In this document: piece after piece, positions 24,241-33,883 of the stretch
Layout: every line of letters starts with the position of its first letter
Numbering within the stretch: the first letter of the stretch is position 1
DNA from: an uncultured Oscillospiraceae bacterium
Lineage (GTDB): Bacteria > Bacillota > Clostridia > Oscillospirales > Acutalibacteraceae
Direction: 5' to 3'
Length of the DNA stretch: 64,000 nt
NCBI GenBank assembly: GCA_900540275.1
Contig: UQFO01000002.1
Span: 124,001-188,000 of the forward strand
Position numbers and translations under genes: made by a program
The notes under the pieces: generated by a model
Database searches by the model: none
Told to the model about the DNA's origin: nothing
Seen by the model: only the letters and a program-made list of their open reading frames with translations

Positions 24241-25248
24241 TTGAACGATTATATAAATGAAGCTCCGGCGCTTCTAAAGGATTTCCTCGGATATATGCAG
24301 ACTGTTAAAGGAAAATCTCCCGCAACGGTCGATGAATACTACTCCGACCTGCGTACCTTTTTCCGGTATTTAAAAAAAATGCGCAAACTTGTTCCTGGCG
24401 ATATGGATTTGCAGGAGATTTCAATTTCTGATATTGATTTGGATTTTATCAAAAGTATTACCTTGACGGATATCTATATCTTTATGGACTATGCCATGCG
24501 CGAGCGCGGAAATAACGCGGCCACTCGAGCACGTAAAACCTCTAGCATACGTTCTTTCTTCCATTATTTAACCAATAAGAAATGCCTGCTCTCCATTAAC
24601 CCCGCTGAAGAACTGGAGGTTCCCAAAAAAAAGAAAGCGCTCCCTAAGTTTTTAACTCTGGAGCAAAGCCTGGAGCTATTAAATGCCGTAGATGGAAATT
24701 ATAAAGAACGGGACTACTGCATTATTACATTATTCCTAAACTGCGGTATCCGCCTTTCAGAACTGACAGGGCTTAACTATTCCGATGTACACATAGATGA
24801 GCGCACAATGAAGGTCACCGGCAAGGGCAACAAGGAACGCATTATCTACCTGAACGACGCCTGCATCGACGCGATTAGGCAGTATTTGAAGGTACGCCCT
24901 GTCGATGGTGTAATCGATAAAAAAGCGTTGTTTATCAGCCGGCAAAACCGGCGGATGAGCCCCAAAACCGTGCAGGCGATGGTATATAAATATCTGGAAA
25001 AAATAGGGCTGGATTCCAACGGCTACTCCGTACATAAGCTGCGCCACACAGCGGCTACGCTAATGTATCAGCATGGTAATGTGGATATCAGGGTGCTGAA
25101 AGAAATTTTAGGCCATGAAAATTTAGGTACAACGGAAATTTATACCCATCTGACCAGCAGCCACATGGAGCGCGCGGCAAACGCAAGCCCTCTCGCCCAT
25201 GTCAAGCCCAAAACCAAAAAAGACAGCGGCAACAACGGCAAGAATTGA
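24241..25248 (+). CDS. Tyrosine recombinase, XerC/XerD type
   Basis: 335 residues from TTG 24241; the N-terminus MNDYINEAPALLKDFLGYM fits family starts, although no ribosome site is directly upstream. SAM-like core-binding domain (about 8-115) and catalytic domain (about 135-310) with Arg171 (GIRLSEL), Lys195 (TGKGNKER), His265 and Arg268 (HKLRHT), His292 (LGHENL) and Tyr301 (EIYTHL). All catalytic residues are present. The size and lack of extra domains favour chromosome-dimer resolution (Xer) rather than a phage integrase, but the adjoining repeat leaves a mobile role possible. Confidence 0.88.
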   Translation: MNDYINEAPALLKDFLGYMQTVKGKSPATVDEYYSDLRTFFRYLKKMRKLVPGDMDLQEISISDIDLDFIKSITLTDIYIFMDYAMRERGNNAATRARKTSSIRSFFHYLTNKKCLLSINPAEELEVPKKKKALPKFLTLEQSLELLNAVDGNYKERDYCIITLFLNCGIRLSELTGLNYSDVHIDERTMKVTGKGNKERIIYLNDACIDAIRQYLKVRPVDGVIDKKALFISRQNRRMSPKTVQAMVYKYLEKIGLDSNGYSVHKLRHTAATLMYQHGNVDIRVLKEILGHENLGTTEIYTHLTSSHMERAANASPLAHVKPKTKKDSGNNGKN

Positions 25249-25277
25249 TAATTTCCCGTTAAAAAGCGCTATAAATC

Positions 25278-25320
25278 AAAACGGAACTTTGGTTAAAAGG
25301 TTGACCAAGGTTCCGTTTTT
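25278..25320. terminator. Bidirectional terminator between the recombinase and lysA
   Basis: AAAACGGAACTTTGGT (25278-25293) and ACCAAGGTTCCGTTTT (25304-25319) form a 16-bp stem with one G-U pair and T runs. Confidence 0.93.
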
Positions 25321-25339
25321 TAATTCAATTAAATATCAT

Positions 25340-26638
25340 TTAAATATCATTTCTCAAAAGGTCTTCATAGCTTTCGCGTTTTACAATCAGCCGCGCTTTT
25401 CCGTCCTTAACCATTACAATGGGAGGCTTCTGGATTCTGTTATAATTTGACGCCATAGAGTAGTTATAAGCGCCTGTTGAAAGCACCGCCAGGATATCCC
25501 CAGGCTGCGCTTTGGCAATCGTCGTGTTTTCCTGAATTAAATCGCCGCTTTCACAGCATTTTCCCGCAATTGTGACAACTGCGTCTGCGGGCTTGTCCGC
25601 CTTGTTTGCTGTAATTACCGTATATTCCGACTGATAAAGTGCATAGCGGATGTTGTCGCACATACCTCCATCGACAGAAACATACGTTCGAATGTTTGGT
25701 ATTTCTTTTACTCCGCCAACCGTATACAATGTAATCCCGGCTTCACCGACGATAGAACGCCCCGGCTCGATATAAATAAACGGAACGGGAATCGCGTGTT
25801 CCTTCGCTTTTGCTTTTACCGCCTGGGATACGGCCATCATATAATTGTCGTAGGCCGTGGGCGTATCCTTTTGCGTATACTGAATTCCAAAACCACCGCC
25901 CAGATTGAGCTGAGTAACGGCATGGCCAGTCTGGACCTTAATATCGCTGATAAAATCCATCATGATTTCCGCAGCCGTAACAAACGGCTCAATATCGAAG
26001 ATTTGTGAACCGATATGGCAGTGCAGTTCGGTAAGCTCCACATTTTCATATGCAAGCGCCCGTTTGACCGCAGACATTGCCTCGCCTGTTTCGAGCGCAA
26101 ACCCAAATTTGGAATCGATTTGCCCGGTACGGATAAAATCATGCGTATGGGCGTCTACGCCCGGCTTGATACGCATAGAAATTTTCTGCACCTTCCCCAT
26201 CTGGCGGGCCATATCATTGAGCCGGTCAAGCTCATAGAGATTATCGACGACAATTTTCCCGACGCCAAGCTCCAGCGCCATGCTGAGCTCTTCATTTGTC
26301 TTATTATTTCCGTGGAAATGTACATTTTCCATTTGGAAACCCGCTTTGCTAGCGGTATACAATTCGCCGCCAGATACGACGTCGAGACCCATATTTTCTT
26401 CCTTTATAATCCGGCAAAGCTCCAGGCAGCTCAAAGCCTTGCTTGCGTAGAGAGCCATTCCTTTTGCGTCATAATGGTTTTTGAAGGACTTTACATAGGA
26501 GCGGCAGGTGTCTCTGACGGTTGTTTCATCAATAACATAAACCGGCGTGCCGTATTCCTTCGCTAGCGCAACCGTATCGCAGCCGCCAATTGTCAAATGC
26601 CCTTTTTCATTTACCTGCAGGCAATTGTTTACAAACAT
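25340..26638 (-). CDS. lysA: Diaminopimelate decarboxylase
   Basis: PLP enzyme making L-lysine from meso-diaminopimelate, the last lysine step. I start at ATG 26638 (AAGGA nine bases upstream); two earlier in-frame codons overlap that site. 432 residues, normal. PLP lysine in LYASKALSCLELC (about 62), the HCHIGSQIFD and GGGFGIQYTQ loops, EPGRSIVGEAG, and the C-terminal substrate motifs DGGMCDNIRYALY and CCESGDLI. It follows engB in the lon-engB-lysA direction with a 27-base gap. Confidence 0.95.
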   Translation of the reverse strand: MFVNNCLQVNEKGHLTIGGCDTVALAKEYGTPVYVIDETTVRDTCRSYVKSFKNHYDAKGMALYASKALSCLELCRIIKEENMGLDVVSGGELYTASKAGFQMENVHFHGNNKTNEELSMALELGVGKIVVDNLYELDRLNDMARQMGKVQKISMRIKPGVDAHTHDFIRTGQIDSKFGFALETGEAMSAVKRALAYENVELTELHCHIGSQIFDIEPFVTAAEIMMDFISDIKVQTGHAVTQLNLGGGFGIQYTQKDTPTAYDNYMMAVSQAVKAKAKEHAIPVPFIYIEPGRSIVGEAGITLYTVGGVKEIPNIRTYVSVDGGMCDNIRYALYQSEYTVITANKADKPADAVVTIAGKCCESGDLIQENTTIAKAQPGDILAVLSTGAYNYSMASNYNRIQKPPIVMVKDGKARLIVKRESYEDLLRNDI

Positions 26639-26665
26639 CTTTCCCATTCCTTTCAAAATCAGCCT

Positions 26666-27286
26666 TTATTCGCCGGAATTTGGTGATTCCTGCTTTTTCT
26701 GATATTTTTCGACCTGTTCTTCGATATATTGCTGTATTTCTTCTTTCCCATCCCCGTTTAATGCGGAAAAAGGGAAAAGCATAATATCAGGATAACCGGC
26801 CAGCTCGGTTTTAAGCGCCTCTTCCCTGTTTTTTAATTCCGTTTTATTGAGCTTATCCTTTTTTGTCAGTACGACGATAAAGGGAAAGCCGTTCGTATAA
26901 AGGAATTCAATCATATGCATATCGTCTTTTGTAGGCGGATGGCGCAAATCGACAATCTGAACGACCGTGCAGAATTGCCTGTCCTGCGCAAAATACCCTT
27001 CTACAAGCTCTGCCCAGCGCCTTTTCTCGGCTTGGGAAACCTTTGCGTAGCCGTAGCCCGGCAAATCCACCAAACGGAAATCACCGGCATGAAAAAAATT
27101 AATGGTGCCGGTTTTTCCCGGCGTTGCGCTCACACGCGCAAGCGCCTTACGGTTCACAAGCTTGTTAATCAAAGATGATTTTCCTACATTCGACCTGCCG
27201 GAAAAAACAATTTCCGGCATAGTGGAAGGCGGCAGCTGTTTTGCGGTGCCTGCCGCGGTTTCAAATTGGGCGGTATTGAAATTCAT
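26666..27286 (-). CDS. engB: Ribosome biogenesis GTPase EngB (YsxC/YihA)
   Basis: 206 residues; CGGAGGGG upstream of ATG. G1 SGRSNVGKSSLINKL (about 31-45), G2 RVSATPGKT, G3 DLPGYGYA, G4 LTKKDKL. Family role: assembly of the 50S ribosomal subunit. It lies 24 bases after lon, the usual Firmicutes pairing. The C-terminal tail is short and charged. Confidence 0.97.
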   Translation of the reverse strand: MNFNTAQFETAAGTAKQLPPSTMPEIVFSGRSNVGKSSLINKLVNRKALARVSATPGKTGTINFFHAGDFRLVDLPGYGYAKVSQAEKRRWAELVEGYFAQDRQFCTVVQIVDLRHPPTKDDMHMIEFLYTNGFPFIVVLTKKDKLNKTELKNREEALKTELAGYPDIMLFPFSALNGDGKEEIQQYIEEQVEKYQKKQESPNSGE

Positions 27287-27310
27287 CTATCGCCCCTCCG
27301 TTCTGTTAGA

Positions 27311-29722
27311 TTATTGCGGAATCCTATTCATTACCGTACCGAGTGTTTTAGTCTTAGGCAGGATTGGTTCTTTTTTTTCTTCGTCTGAGGGCTCTGCCGG
27401 AACCAATGCGCAGGAGAGCGCTTCCCGGAAATCCCCGACCGGTACAAATCGCAATGCGTGCTTTACGGTCTCGTCGATTTCTGCCAAATCCGGTTCATTC
27501 TCTTTCGGAATAATAACAGTATTGACGCCAAGCCGGTAGGCTGCCATCGATTTTTCCTTTAACCCGCCAATTGGAAGAATCCGCCCGCGCAGGGTAATTT
27601 CCCCGGTCATTGCCACATCGCTTCGTACGGGCGTATTTGTCAAGGCGGATACAAGCGCTGTCGCCATGGTAACACCCGCGGACGGGCCGTCCTTTGGTAC
27701 GGCTCCCTCGGGCGCATGGATGTGTATGTCATATTTTTTGTAGAAATCGTCTTCAATATGCAGCTGCGAAGCATGGCTTCGGACACAGGTGACGGCAGTC
27801 TTGGCAGACTCCTTCATGACGTCTCCGAGCGAACCGGTCAGCTCAATCTTTCCGCTGCCGTTAACCACCGCAACCTCAATGGGAAGTGTCTCCCCGCCTA
27901 CCGAGGTCCAGGCCAGTCCGTTTGCTACGCCGACTTCGTCAATTTTGCTTAACACGTCTGTTTTGAATTTCCTGGGCCCAAGCAGGTTTTCCAAATCGTC
28001 CTTGCCAATATTTACGCGCTTTGCTTCCCCATTGACAATCTTCACCGCCGCTTTTCTGAGCAGGTCGGTCATCCTTCTTTCCAGGCTTCTTACGCCCGCT
28101 TCCCTGGTATAGCTGTCAATCAGGTCATAAATCGCGTCGTCTGACAGGCGGAACGTCCGGCCGTTCAATCCGCAGTTTTTCATCTGCTTTGGCAGCAAAT
28201 GCTTCTTTGCAATTTGAAACTTTTCTTCCCGTGTGTAGCTAGCAAGCTCCATCACGTCCATCCTGTCGAGCAGGGGTGCCGGAATCGCGCCCATGTCGTT
28301 TGCCGTTGTGATAAACATGACATTGCTCAAATCGAACGGCAAATCGATGTAATGGTCGTGGAAAGTGCTGTTCTGCTCAGAGTCAAGCACCTCAAGCAGC
28401 GCGGAGGTTGGGTCGCCTTTATAGTCGTTCCCCAGTTTATCTACCTCGTCCAGTACCAGGACCGGGTTGTTCGTACCGGCAAGCTTGATGGCGTTCATGA
28501 CACGCCCGGGCATCGAGCCTACATACGTGCGCCTGTGTCCCCTTATTTCAGATTCGTCGTGTACGCCGCCCAGCGAAATGCGCGCTGATTTCCGGTTGAT
28601 TGCTCCGGCAATCGACTGGGCGATCGATGTTTTGCCGACACCCGGCGGGCCTACCAGGCAGAGAATCTGCCCCTTTACATCGGGAGACAGCTTTCGCACC
28701 GCTAGAAGCTCTAAAATGTGTTCCTTGACCTTGTCGAGGCCAAAATGGTTTTTATCGAGATGCGCTTTTGCCTTTTTTATATCAATACGTTCCTGGCTTG
28801 AAATATTCCACGGCAATTCAAGGCAGGTGTCGAGATAGGTTCGGATAACGTTTGCTTCCTGCGAGCCGAAGGGCATTTTCTGGAGCTTATCGCATTCCTT
28901 GAGGAGAACCTTCTGGATATCCTCACCAAGCTTCAGCGCAAGTACCTTTCCCTTATATTCTTCGGCCTCAACGGCGGGGTCGTCTTCGTCCCCGAGCTCT
29001 TCTTCAATAGCGCGCATCTGCTCACGCAGGTAGTATTCCCTCTGCCCTTCATCAATGCGCTCCCGCGCTTTCTGGCTGATGGTTTCTTCTATTTCGAGGA
29101 TAAACACCTCGTTGGTGATGTATTCAATTAAACATTCCAGACGCTTCCTGCTGTCAAGTGTTTCGAGGATTTTCTGCTTGTCCTGGTAATCAAGTATAAT
29201 ATTGCCTGCAATAAAATCAGCAAGAGTTCCAGCGTCGTTGCACATGCCGACCTTATAAAGGATGTCGGCCGCCATTTTTGGGGAAAGCCTGACATACTGC
29301 TCGAAAATACTCTTTGCAGAACGTATCAGCGCCAAACCAGCCACATTCGGTTCTTTTTCATCACTGTATATCTTCTCAACCTCCGCCGTAAAAAAAGGCC
29401 GGTCCTTAATATAGCTGTATACCGACGCCCTGCAAATGCCCTCTACAACGACGCGGATAACATTTTCCGGCTGCTTGAGCACCTGGATGACACGCGCGAT
29501 TACGCCTACGCGGTACAGGTCGTTTTCCTTTGGGTCGGTTATATTGATATCTTTCTGAGAAGTAATAAAAATGGTTTGGTTGGTGCGCATTGCCTGGTCT
29601 ATGGCAAGCGCAGACTTCTTTCTTCCTATATCAAAATGAAGCATCATTTCCGGAAACAATACAAGCCCGCGAAGCGGAAGTACCGGAAGAATGACATTTC
29701 TTTCTTCCTGTTCTATGTTCAT
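27311..29722 (-). CDS. lon: ATP-dependent protease Lon
   Basis: 803 residues. N-terminal LON substrate-binding domain (about 10-205), coiled-coil region, AAA+ domain with Walker A GPPGVGKTSIAQSI (about 355) and Walker B PVLVLDEVDKLG, and a C-terminal Ser-Lys protease domain: catalytic Ser in DGPSAGVTMATAL (about 676) and Lys in GGLKEKSMAAYRLG (about 719). Degrades misfolded and regulatory proteins. It follows clpX, separated by a hairpin. Confidence 0.98.
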   Translation of the reverse strand: MNIEQEERNVILPVLPLRGLVLFPEMMLHFDIGRKKSALAIDQAMRTNQTIFITSQKDINITDPKENDLYRVGVIARVIQVLKQPENVIRVVVEGICRASVYSYIKDRPFFTAEVEKIYSDEKEPNVAGLALIRSAKSIFEQYVRLSPKMAADILYKVGMCNDAGTLADFIAGNIILDYQDKQKILETLDSRKRLECLIEYITNEVFILEIEETISQKARERIDEGQREYYLREQMRAIEEELGDEDDPAVEAEEYKGKVLALKLGEDIQKVLLKECDKLQKMPFGSQEANVIRTYLDTCLELPWNISSQERIDIKKAKAHLDKNHFGLDKVKEHILELLAVRKLSPDVKGQILCLVGPPGVGKTSIAQSIAGAINRKSARISLGGVHDESEIRGHRRTYVGSMPGRVMNAIKLAGTNNPVLVLDEVDKLGNDYKGDPTSALLEVLDSEQNSTFHDHYIDLPFDLSNVMFITTANDMGAIPAPLLDRMDVMELASYTREEKFQIAKKHLLPKQMKNCGLNGRTFRLSDDAIYDLIDSYTREAGVRSLERRMTDLLRKAAVKIVNGEAKRVNIGKDDLENLLGPRKFKTDVLSKIDEVGVANGLAWTSVGGETLPIEVAVVNGSGKIELTGSLGDVMKESAKTAVTCVRSHASQLHIEDDFYKKYDIHIHAPEGAVPKDGPSAGVTMATALVSALTNTPVRSDVAMTGEITLRGRILPIGGLKEKSMAAYRLGVNTVIIPKENEPDLAEIDETVKHALRFVPVGDFREALSCALVPAEPSDEEKKEPILPKTKTLGTVMNRIPQ

Positions 29723-29761
29723 ATACCTTCATCCTCCTTAAATAGGCGGTAAATACATAAA

Positions 29762-29795
29762 GAGCTGTAACCTGACGAAAAGTAAGTTACAGCTC
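29762..29795 (-). terminator. Terminator or attenuator between clpX and lon
   Basis: GAGCTGTAAC (29762-29771) and GTTACAGCTC (29786-29795): perfect 10-bp stem with a 14-base loop; CTTTATG follows on the minus strand. The T run is short, so read-through into lon is likely. Confidence 0.7.
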
Positions 29796-29806
29796 CGCAA
29801 AACAAT

Positions 29807-31129
29807 TTATGACGCAGTATTATTTTTCTTGGGTTTCTTCTTTTCTTCGTCATGTTGAGTGACGCTCATTTCGAGCGGCTTTCTCTGCTGGTTATGAATG
29901 ACATTGACATTCGAGGGGTCCTTGATGGTTGCTTTTGTGATAACAACCTTTTCAATCGTCGGGTCTGACGGTATTTTAAACATCAAATCGCGAAGGGAGC
30001 TCTCAAGGATAGAGCGCAGTCCCCTGGCCCCTGTCTTCTCTTCAATGGCCTTATTGGCAATCGCCTCAAAAGCGGATTGGTCGAATTCAAGAATGACGTT
30101 ATCGAGCGCAAACAGCTTCTGGTACTGCTTGACGAGCGCGTTTTTAGGTTCGGTCAGGATTCTGACGAACGCATCCTTATCAAGCCCGTTGAGCGCTGTA
30201 ATGACAGGCAGCCTGCCGACTAGCTCTGGAATCAGACCAAATTTAACAAGGTCATGCGAAACAACATCGCTCATCCAGTCGGTCGTATTGAGTTCTTTCT
30301 TTGCCTTGACCTGCGCTCCAAAACCGAGCGATGAGGAACCCGTCCTCTTTTCGACGATTTTCTCCAGGCCGTCGAAAGCGCCGCCGCAGACGAACAGGAT
30401 ATTTTTTGTGTCAATCTGCAAAAATTCCTGCTGGGGATGCTTTCTTCCTCCCTGTGGGGGAACATTTGAAACAGTACCCTCCAGGATTTTGAGCAGTGCC
30501 TGCTGTACGCCTTCGCCGCTGACATCCCTTGTTATCGAAGGGTTTTCAGATTTTCTTGCAATTTTGTCAATTTCATCGACATAAATGATACCGCGTTCCG
30601 CTTTCTCAATATCAAAATCCGCCGCTTGAATCAGCCTGAGCAGGATGTTTTCGACATCCTCGCCGACGTAGCCCGCTTCAGTAAGCGTAGTAGCGTCTGC
30701 AATTGCAAACGGAACGTCCAAAATTTTAGCAAGCGTCTGGGCAAGCAGGGTTTTGCCTGTACCGGTCGGTCCGAGCAAAAGCACGTTGCTTTTGACAAAG
30801 TCAACATCGTCGTCCTGGTTGTTGATGCGCTTATAATGGTTATAAACGGCAACGCTCAAGGTGACCTTCGCTTCGTCCTGGCCGATGACATATTCATCCA
30901 GCTTTGCCTTGATTTCCTCCGGCTTGAGGAGATTCTGGAAATCAGGCTCACGCTCCTTCTTTTCCTTCTTCTCTTCTTCGCCGTCGTGGAGAATCGACAG
31001 GCACAGCTCGACGCACTCGTCACAGATATACACGCCGTTGCCCGCAATCATGCGGCCGACGAGCTCCTGCGGCTTGCCACAGAAGGAGCAATGGATCTCC
31101 CGTGTTGTATTATCGTCCCTGTTTGCCAT
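29807..31129 (-). CDS. clpX: ClpX, ATPase subunit of ClpXP
   Basis: 440 residues. N-terminal zinc-binding domain with CSFCGK and CDECVELC (about 14-42), AAA+ module with Walker A GPTGTGKTLLAQ (about 120), Walker B IIYVDEIDKIA, pore loop GYVGEDVE, and IGF-type loop region LGFGAQ. Unfolds substrates and feeds them to ClpP. It follows clpP by about 20 bases. Its last 25 residues are a charged Lys-rich tail. Confidence 0.98.
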   Translation of the reverse strand: MANRDDNTTREIHCSFCGKPQELVGRMIAGNGVYICDECVELCLSILHDGEEEKKEKKEREPDFQNLLKPEEIKAKLDEYVIGQDEAKVTLSVAVYNHYKRINNQDDDVDFVKSNVLLLGPTGTGKTLLAQTLAKILDVPFAIADATTLTEAGYVGEDVENILLRLIQAADFDIEKAERGIIYVDEIDKIARKSENPSITRDVSGEGVQQALLKILEGTVSNVPPQGGRKHPQQEFLQIDTKNILFVCGGAFDGLEKIVEKRTGSSSLGFGAQVKAKKELNTTDWMSDVVSHDLVKFGLIPELVGRLPVITALNGLDKDAFVRILTEPKNALVKQYQKLFALDNVILEFDQSAFEAIANKAIEEKTGARGLRSILESSLRDLMFKIPSDPTIEKVVITKATIKDPSNVNVIHNQQRKPLEMSVTQHDEEKKKPKKNNTAS

Positions 31130-31148
31130 AAAACTCTAACTCCTATCG

Positions 31149-31730
31149 TTATCGTTTCGTAATGACCTTGTCAATCAGGCCGTATTTCATGGCCTCGTCC
31201 GCGGACATGAAATTGTCGCGCTCGGTGTCTCTTTCAATAATTTCGAGAGGCTGGCCCGTGTTATCGGCAAGGATTTGGTTCAATTTCTTCTTTGTTTTCT
31301 GGAGATGGTCGGCGTGGATTAAAATATCGGTCGCCTGTCCCTGTGCGCCGCCGCTGGGCTGGTGAATCATAATATCGCTGTTTGGCAGCGCCAAACGCTT
31401 GCCCTTTGTTCCCGCCGCGAGCAGGAACGCGCCCATACTTGCGGCCATGCCCATACAGATGGTGGAAACGTCGCACTTGATATACTGCATTGTGTCGTAT
31501 ATGGAGAAGCCGTCCGTTACGGAACCGCCCGGGCTGTTGATATAAAGGCTGATGTCCTTTGTGGGATCCTGGCCTTCAAGGAATAAAAGCTGCGCGACAA
31601 CGAGGCTCGCGGTCGTATTGTTGACTTCTTCTGTCAGCATGATGATTCTGTCGTTGAGCAGGCGGGAGTAAATGTCGTAAGAACGCTCTCCCCTGCTGGT
31701 TTGTTCAATTACATAAGGTACCAAACTCAT
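31149..31730 (-). CDS. clpP: ClpP, protease subunit of ClpXP
   Basis: 193 residues. Catalytic triad Ser98 (GMAASMGAFL), His123 (DIMIHQPSGG) and Asp172 region (ERDTERDNFM). N-terminal SLVPYVIEQTSRGERSYDIY is typical of ClpP. Forms the tetradecameric proteolytic chamber. Operon with tig upstream and clpX downstream. A short inverted repeat, TATGCTT/AAGCATA, lies between tig and clpP at about 31768-31785. Confidence 0.98.
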   Translation of the reverse strand: MSLVPYVIEQTSRGERSYDIYSRLLNDRIIMLTEEVNNTTASLVVAQLLFLEGQDPTKDISLYINSPGGSVTDGFSIYDTMQYIKCDVSTICMGMAASMGAFLLAAGTKGKRLALPNSDIMIHQPSGGAQGQATDILIHADHLQKTKKKLNQILADNTGQPLEIIERDTERDNFMSADEAMKYGLIDKVITKR

Positions 31731-31813
31731 GAAGTATCATCCCTTTAATTAAATTGGTTATGCTTGTATAAGCATAGGCAGGAAATTACAAGGTTATTCA
31801 GGCTTTCGGCCAT

Positions 31814-33094
31814 TTAAGAAACCTTTGCGCTGTCCTTGACAAGGTTCATCGCTTTTTCTACCGCAATATCCTTCGCAAGGTTTTCCGCCGCAATCAGGTT
31901 TTTAATTTTTTCGACGTCCATCTTATAGCTTTCCGCAAGCCTTGCGTACTCAGCTTCGATTTCCTCGTCGTTCGCGGTGAGGTTCTCAAGCTGCGCAATC
32001 TTCTCAAGCGCAAGCCTCAGCTTCACGCGCTGCTCCGCCTGGGTCCTGTACGCTGCGCGCAAGCCGGACTGGTCCATGCCCATATACTGCATATAGGTCG
32101 CCATGTCCATGCCCTGGGAGCGCAGGCGCATATCGAATTCCCTAATCATATCGTCAATGACGTTCTCATACATCGCCTCAGGGATTTCGGCTTCAAGCAT
32201 ATCGCATACCTTCGTGAAAATCTGGTTTTCAAGGTCGGTGTCCGATTCCTGCTGCAGGCGCTTCGCAACCTCTTCCTTAAGCTCTTCCTTATACTCGCCG
32301 ACGGTTTCCTTTTCGCTGACGTCCTTGACGAATTCATCGTCGAATTCAGGCAGCTCGCGGGACTTGATTTCATGCAGGACAATCTTAAATTCCGCTTCTT
32401 TTCCCTTCAGCTCGTCAACCTGGTAATCGTCGGGAAAATTGACCTTAATGGAAAATTCATCGTTTGTTTTATGGCCGATAATCTGCTCCTCGAAGCCGGG
32501 AATAAAGCTCTTGCTGCCGAGTGTGAGATTATAATTTTCCGCCTTGCCGCCCTCGAACGCTTCGCCGTCGACAAAGCCCTCGAAGTCGATTACCGTGATA
32601 TCGCCGTCCTGCGCGGCCCTGTCCTCAACAGTAACCATCCTGGAGTTACGCTCACGCACTTTATTGATTTCTTCCTCCAGCACCTCGTCTGTAACGTCTG
32701 TCGGCTTCTTCGTCACCTCGATGCCTTTGTAATCCTTGATTTCAACCTCCGGCTCAACTGTAACGACCGCCTTGAAGGTAAAGCCGTCTTTTCCGACGCT
32801 TGTGACGTCGAGATCGATTTTATCGTTAACGAGCTTAAGCTGTGCTTCCTTCGCCGCGTCGGAAAGCGCGCCCGGATAAAGCTCCTGCATTGCGTCCTCA
32901 TAGAAAATAGCCTCGCCGTAAAGCTTCTCGATAATGTGCCTGGGCGCCTTGCCTTTACGGAAACCCGGAACCGTCATATTCTTACTCTTTTTACGATATA
33001 CCGCCGCGACTGCTTTTTCGAAGGTTTCTCCGTCCACCTGTACCTCAAGCTCATAGCGGTTTGTCTCTACCTTGTTTGATGCTTTCAGACTCAT
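31814..33094 (-). CDS. tig: Trigger factor, ribosome-bound chaperone
   Basis: I start at ATG 33094 (AGGAGGA eight bases upstream); an in-frame codon at 33121 lies before that site. About 426 residues. N-terminal ribosome-binding domain with VPGFRKGKAPRHIIEKLYG (about 40-60), PPIase FKBP-like domain (about 160-245, AQDGDITVIDFEGFVDGE), and a helical C-terminal domain (about 255-425). Acts on nascent chains at the ribosome exit. First gene of the tig-clpP-clpX operon. Confidence 0.97.
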   Translation of the reverse strand: MSLKASNKVETNRYELEVQVDGETFEKAVAAVYRKKSKNMTVPGFRKGKAPRHIIEKLYGEAIFYEDAMQELYPGALSDAAKEAQLKLVNDKIDLDVTSVGKDGFTFKAVVTVEPEVEIKDYKGIEVTKKPTDVTDEVLEEEINKVRERNSRMVTVEDRAAQDGDITVIDFEGFVDGEAFEGGKAENYNLTLGSKSFIPGFEEQIIGHKTNDEFSIKVNFPDDYQVDELKGKEAEFKIVLHEIKSRELPEFDDEFVKDVSEKETVGEYKEELKEEVAKRLQQESDTDLENQIFTKVCDMLEAEIPEAMYENVIDDMIREFDMRLRSQGMDMATYMQYMGMDQSGLRAAYRTQAEQRVKLRLALEKIAQLENLTANDEEIEAEYARLAESYKMDVEKIKNLIAAENLAKDIAVEKAMNLVKDSAKVS

Positions 33095-33134
33095 TCTCTT
33101 TGTCCTCCTGATTTTTAGCAAGTATTCAAAGCCT

Positions 33135-33143
33135 ATTGTAACA
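33135..33143 (-). promoter_or_regulatory. Extended -10 of the trigger factor operon
   Basis: On the minus strand TGTTACAAT, an extended -10, 41 bases before the ATG. No good -35 at the right distance. Confidence 0.45.
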
Positions 33144-33194
33144 TATAAAAAATTCTTTTTCCATACCCTTGGTGCAAATTATTGAATAATAATA

Positions 33195-33881
33195 TTACCG
33201 GATTAAATACGGTATAAAATCCAAGCCGTCGCAGGCCACCAGCTTAAAGTCGATTCCGTCATATATCCCGTTTACAGCACGCTTTGCGGCATCCCCGTGG
33301 ATATGCCCGTAAAAACATCTTTTGACATTGCGCTGCTTCAAAACGGAGAGGATTTCTTCACAGCACGCCCCGGCATGAACGGGAGGGTAATGCAGAAACA
33401 CCAGCGGCTCCAGGCCGGTTTTTTCCGCTGCGTCCAGCGACATATTGAGGCGCCCGATTTCTCTGGTGAGCACTTTTTTGTCCGCATCGTCCTCCGCGTC
33501 GTAAAACCAGCCGCGCGTTCCGCAGACTGCGTAATTTTCAACGGCAGCCGCGCTGTTGAAAACCAGGGAGATGGAATCAAAGCCGCTTTCGCTTAGGTAA
33601 CGCTCAACCTTTGTCTTTGTCCCCCACCAGTAATCGTGATTGCCCTTGAGAAATAGCTTTTTGCCGGGAAGGCTTTGTATAAAAGAAAAATCGGCATAGG
33701 TTTCCTCAAGCTTCATCGCCCACGAAATATCTCCCGGGATTACGACCGTATCCTGCTGCGTAACAATGGCGCGCCAGTTTTTTTCAAGGCGTTCGACATA
33801 ATCCGCCCAGCCGCTGAACATATCCATCGGCTTGTTTGTCCCGAGCGACAGGTGCAAATCGGCAATTGCAAAGAGCGACAT
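33195..33881 (-). CDS. Metallophosphoesterase
   Basis: 228 residues with the full calcineurin-like metal-binding set: DLHLS (8-12), GDISWAM (about 50), GNHDYWWG (about 79) and the final GHIHGDA (about 196). Two divalent metals are expected. The substrate is unknown; members of this small clostridial/Thermus group are often annotated simply as phosphohydrolases. It starts 3 bases after thrC ends, so the two are in one transcript. Confidence 0.85.
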   Translation of the reverse strand: MSLFAIADLHLSLGTNKPMDMFSGWADYVERLEKNWRAIVTQQDTVVIPGDISWAMKLEETYADFSFIQSLPGKKLFLKGNHDYWWGTKTKVERYLSESGFDSISLVFNSAAAVENYAVCGTRGWFYDAEDDADKKVLTREIGRLNMSLDAAEKTGLEPLVFLHYPPVHAGACCEEILSVLKQRNVKRCFYGHIHGDAAKRAVNGIYDGIDFKLVACDGLDFIPYLIR

Positions 33882-33883
33882 AA

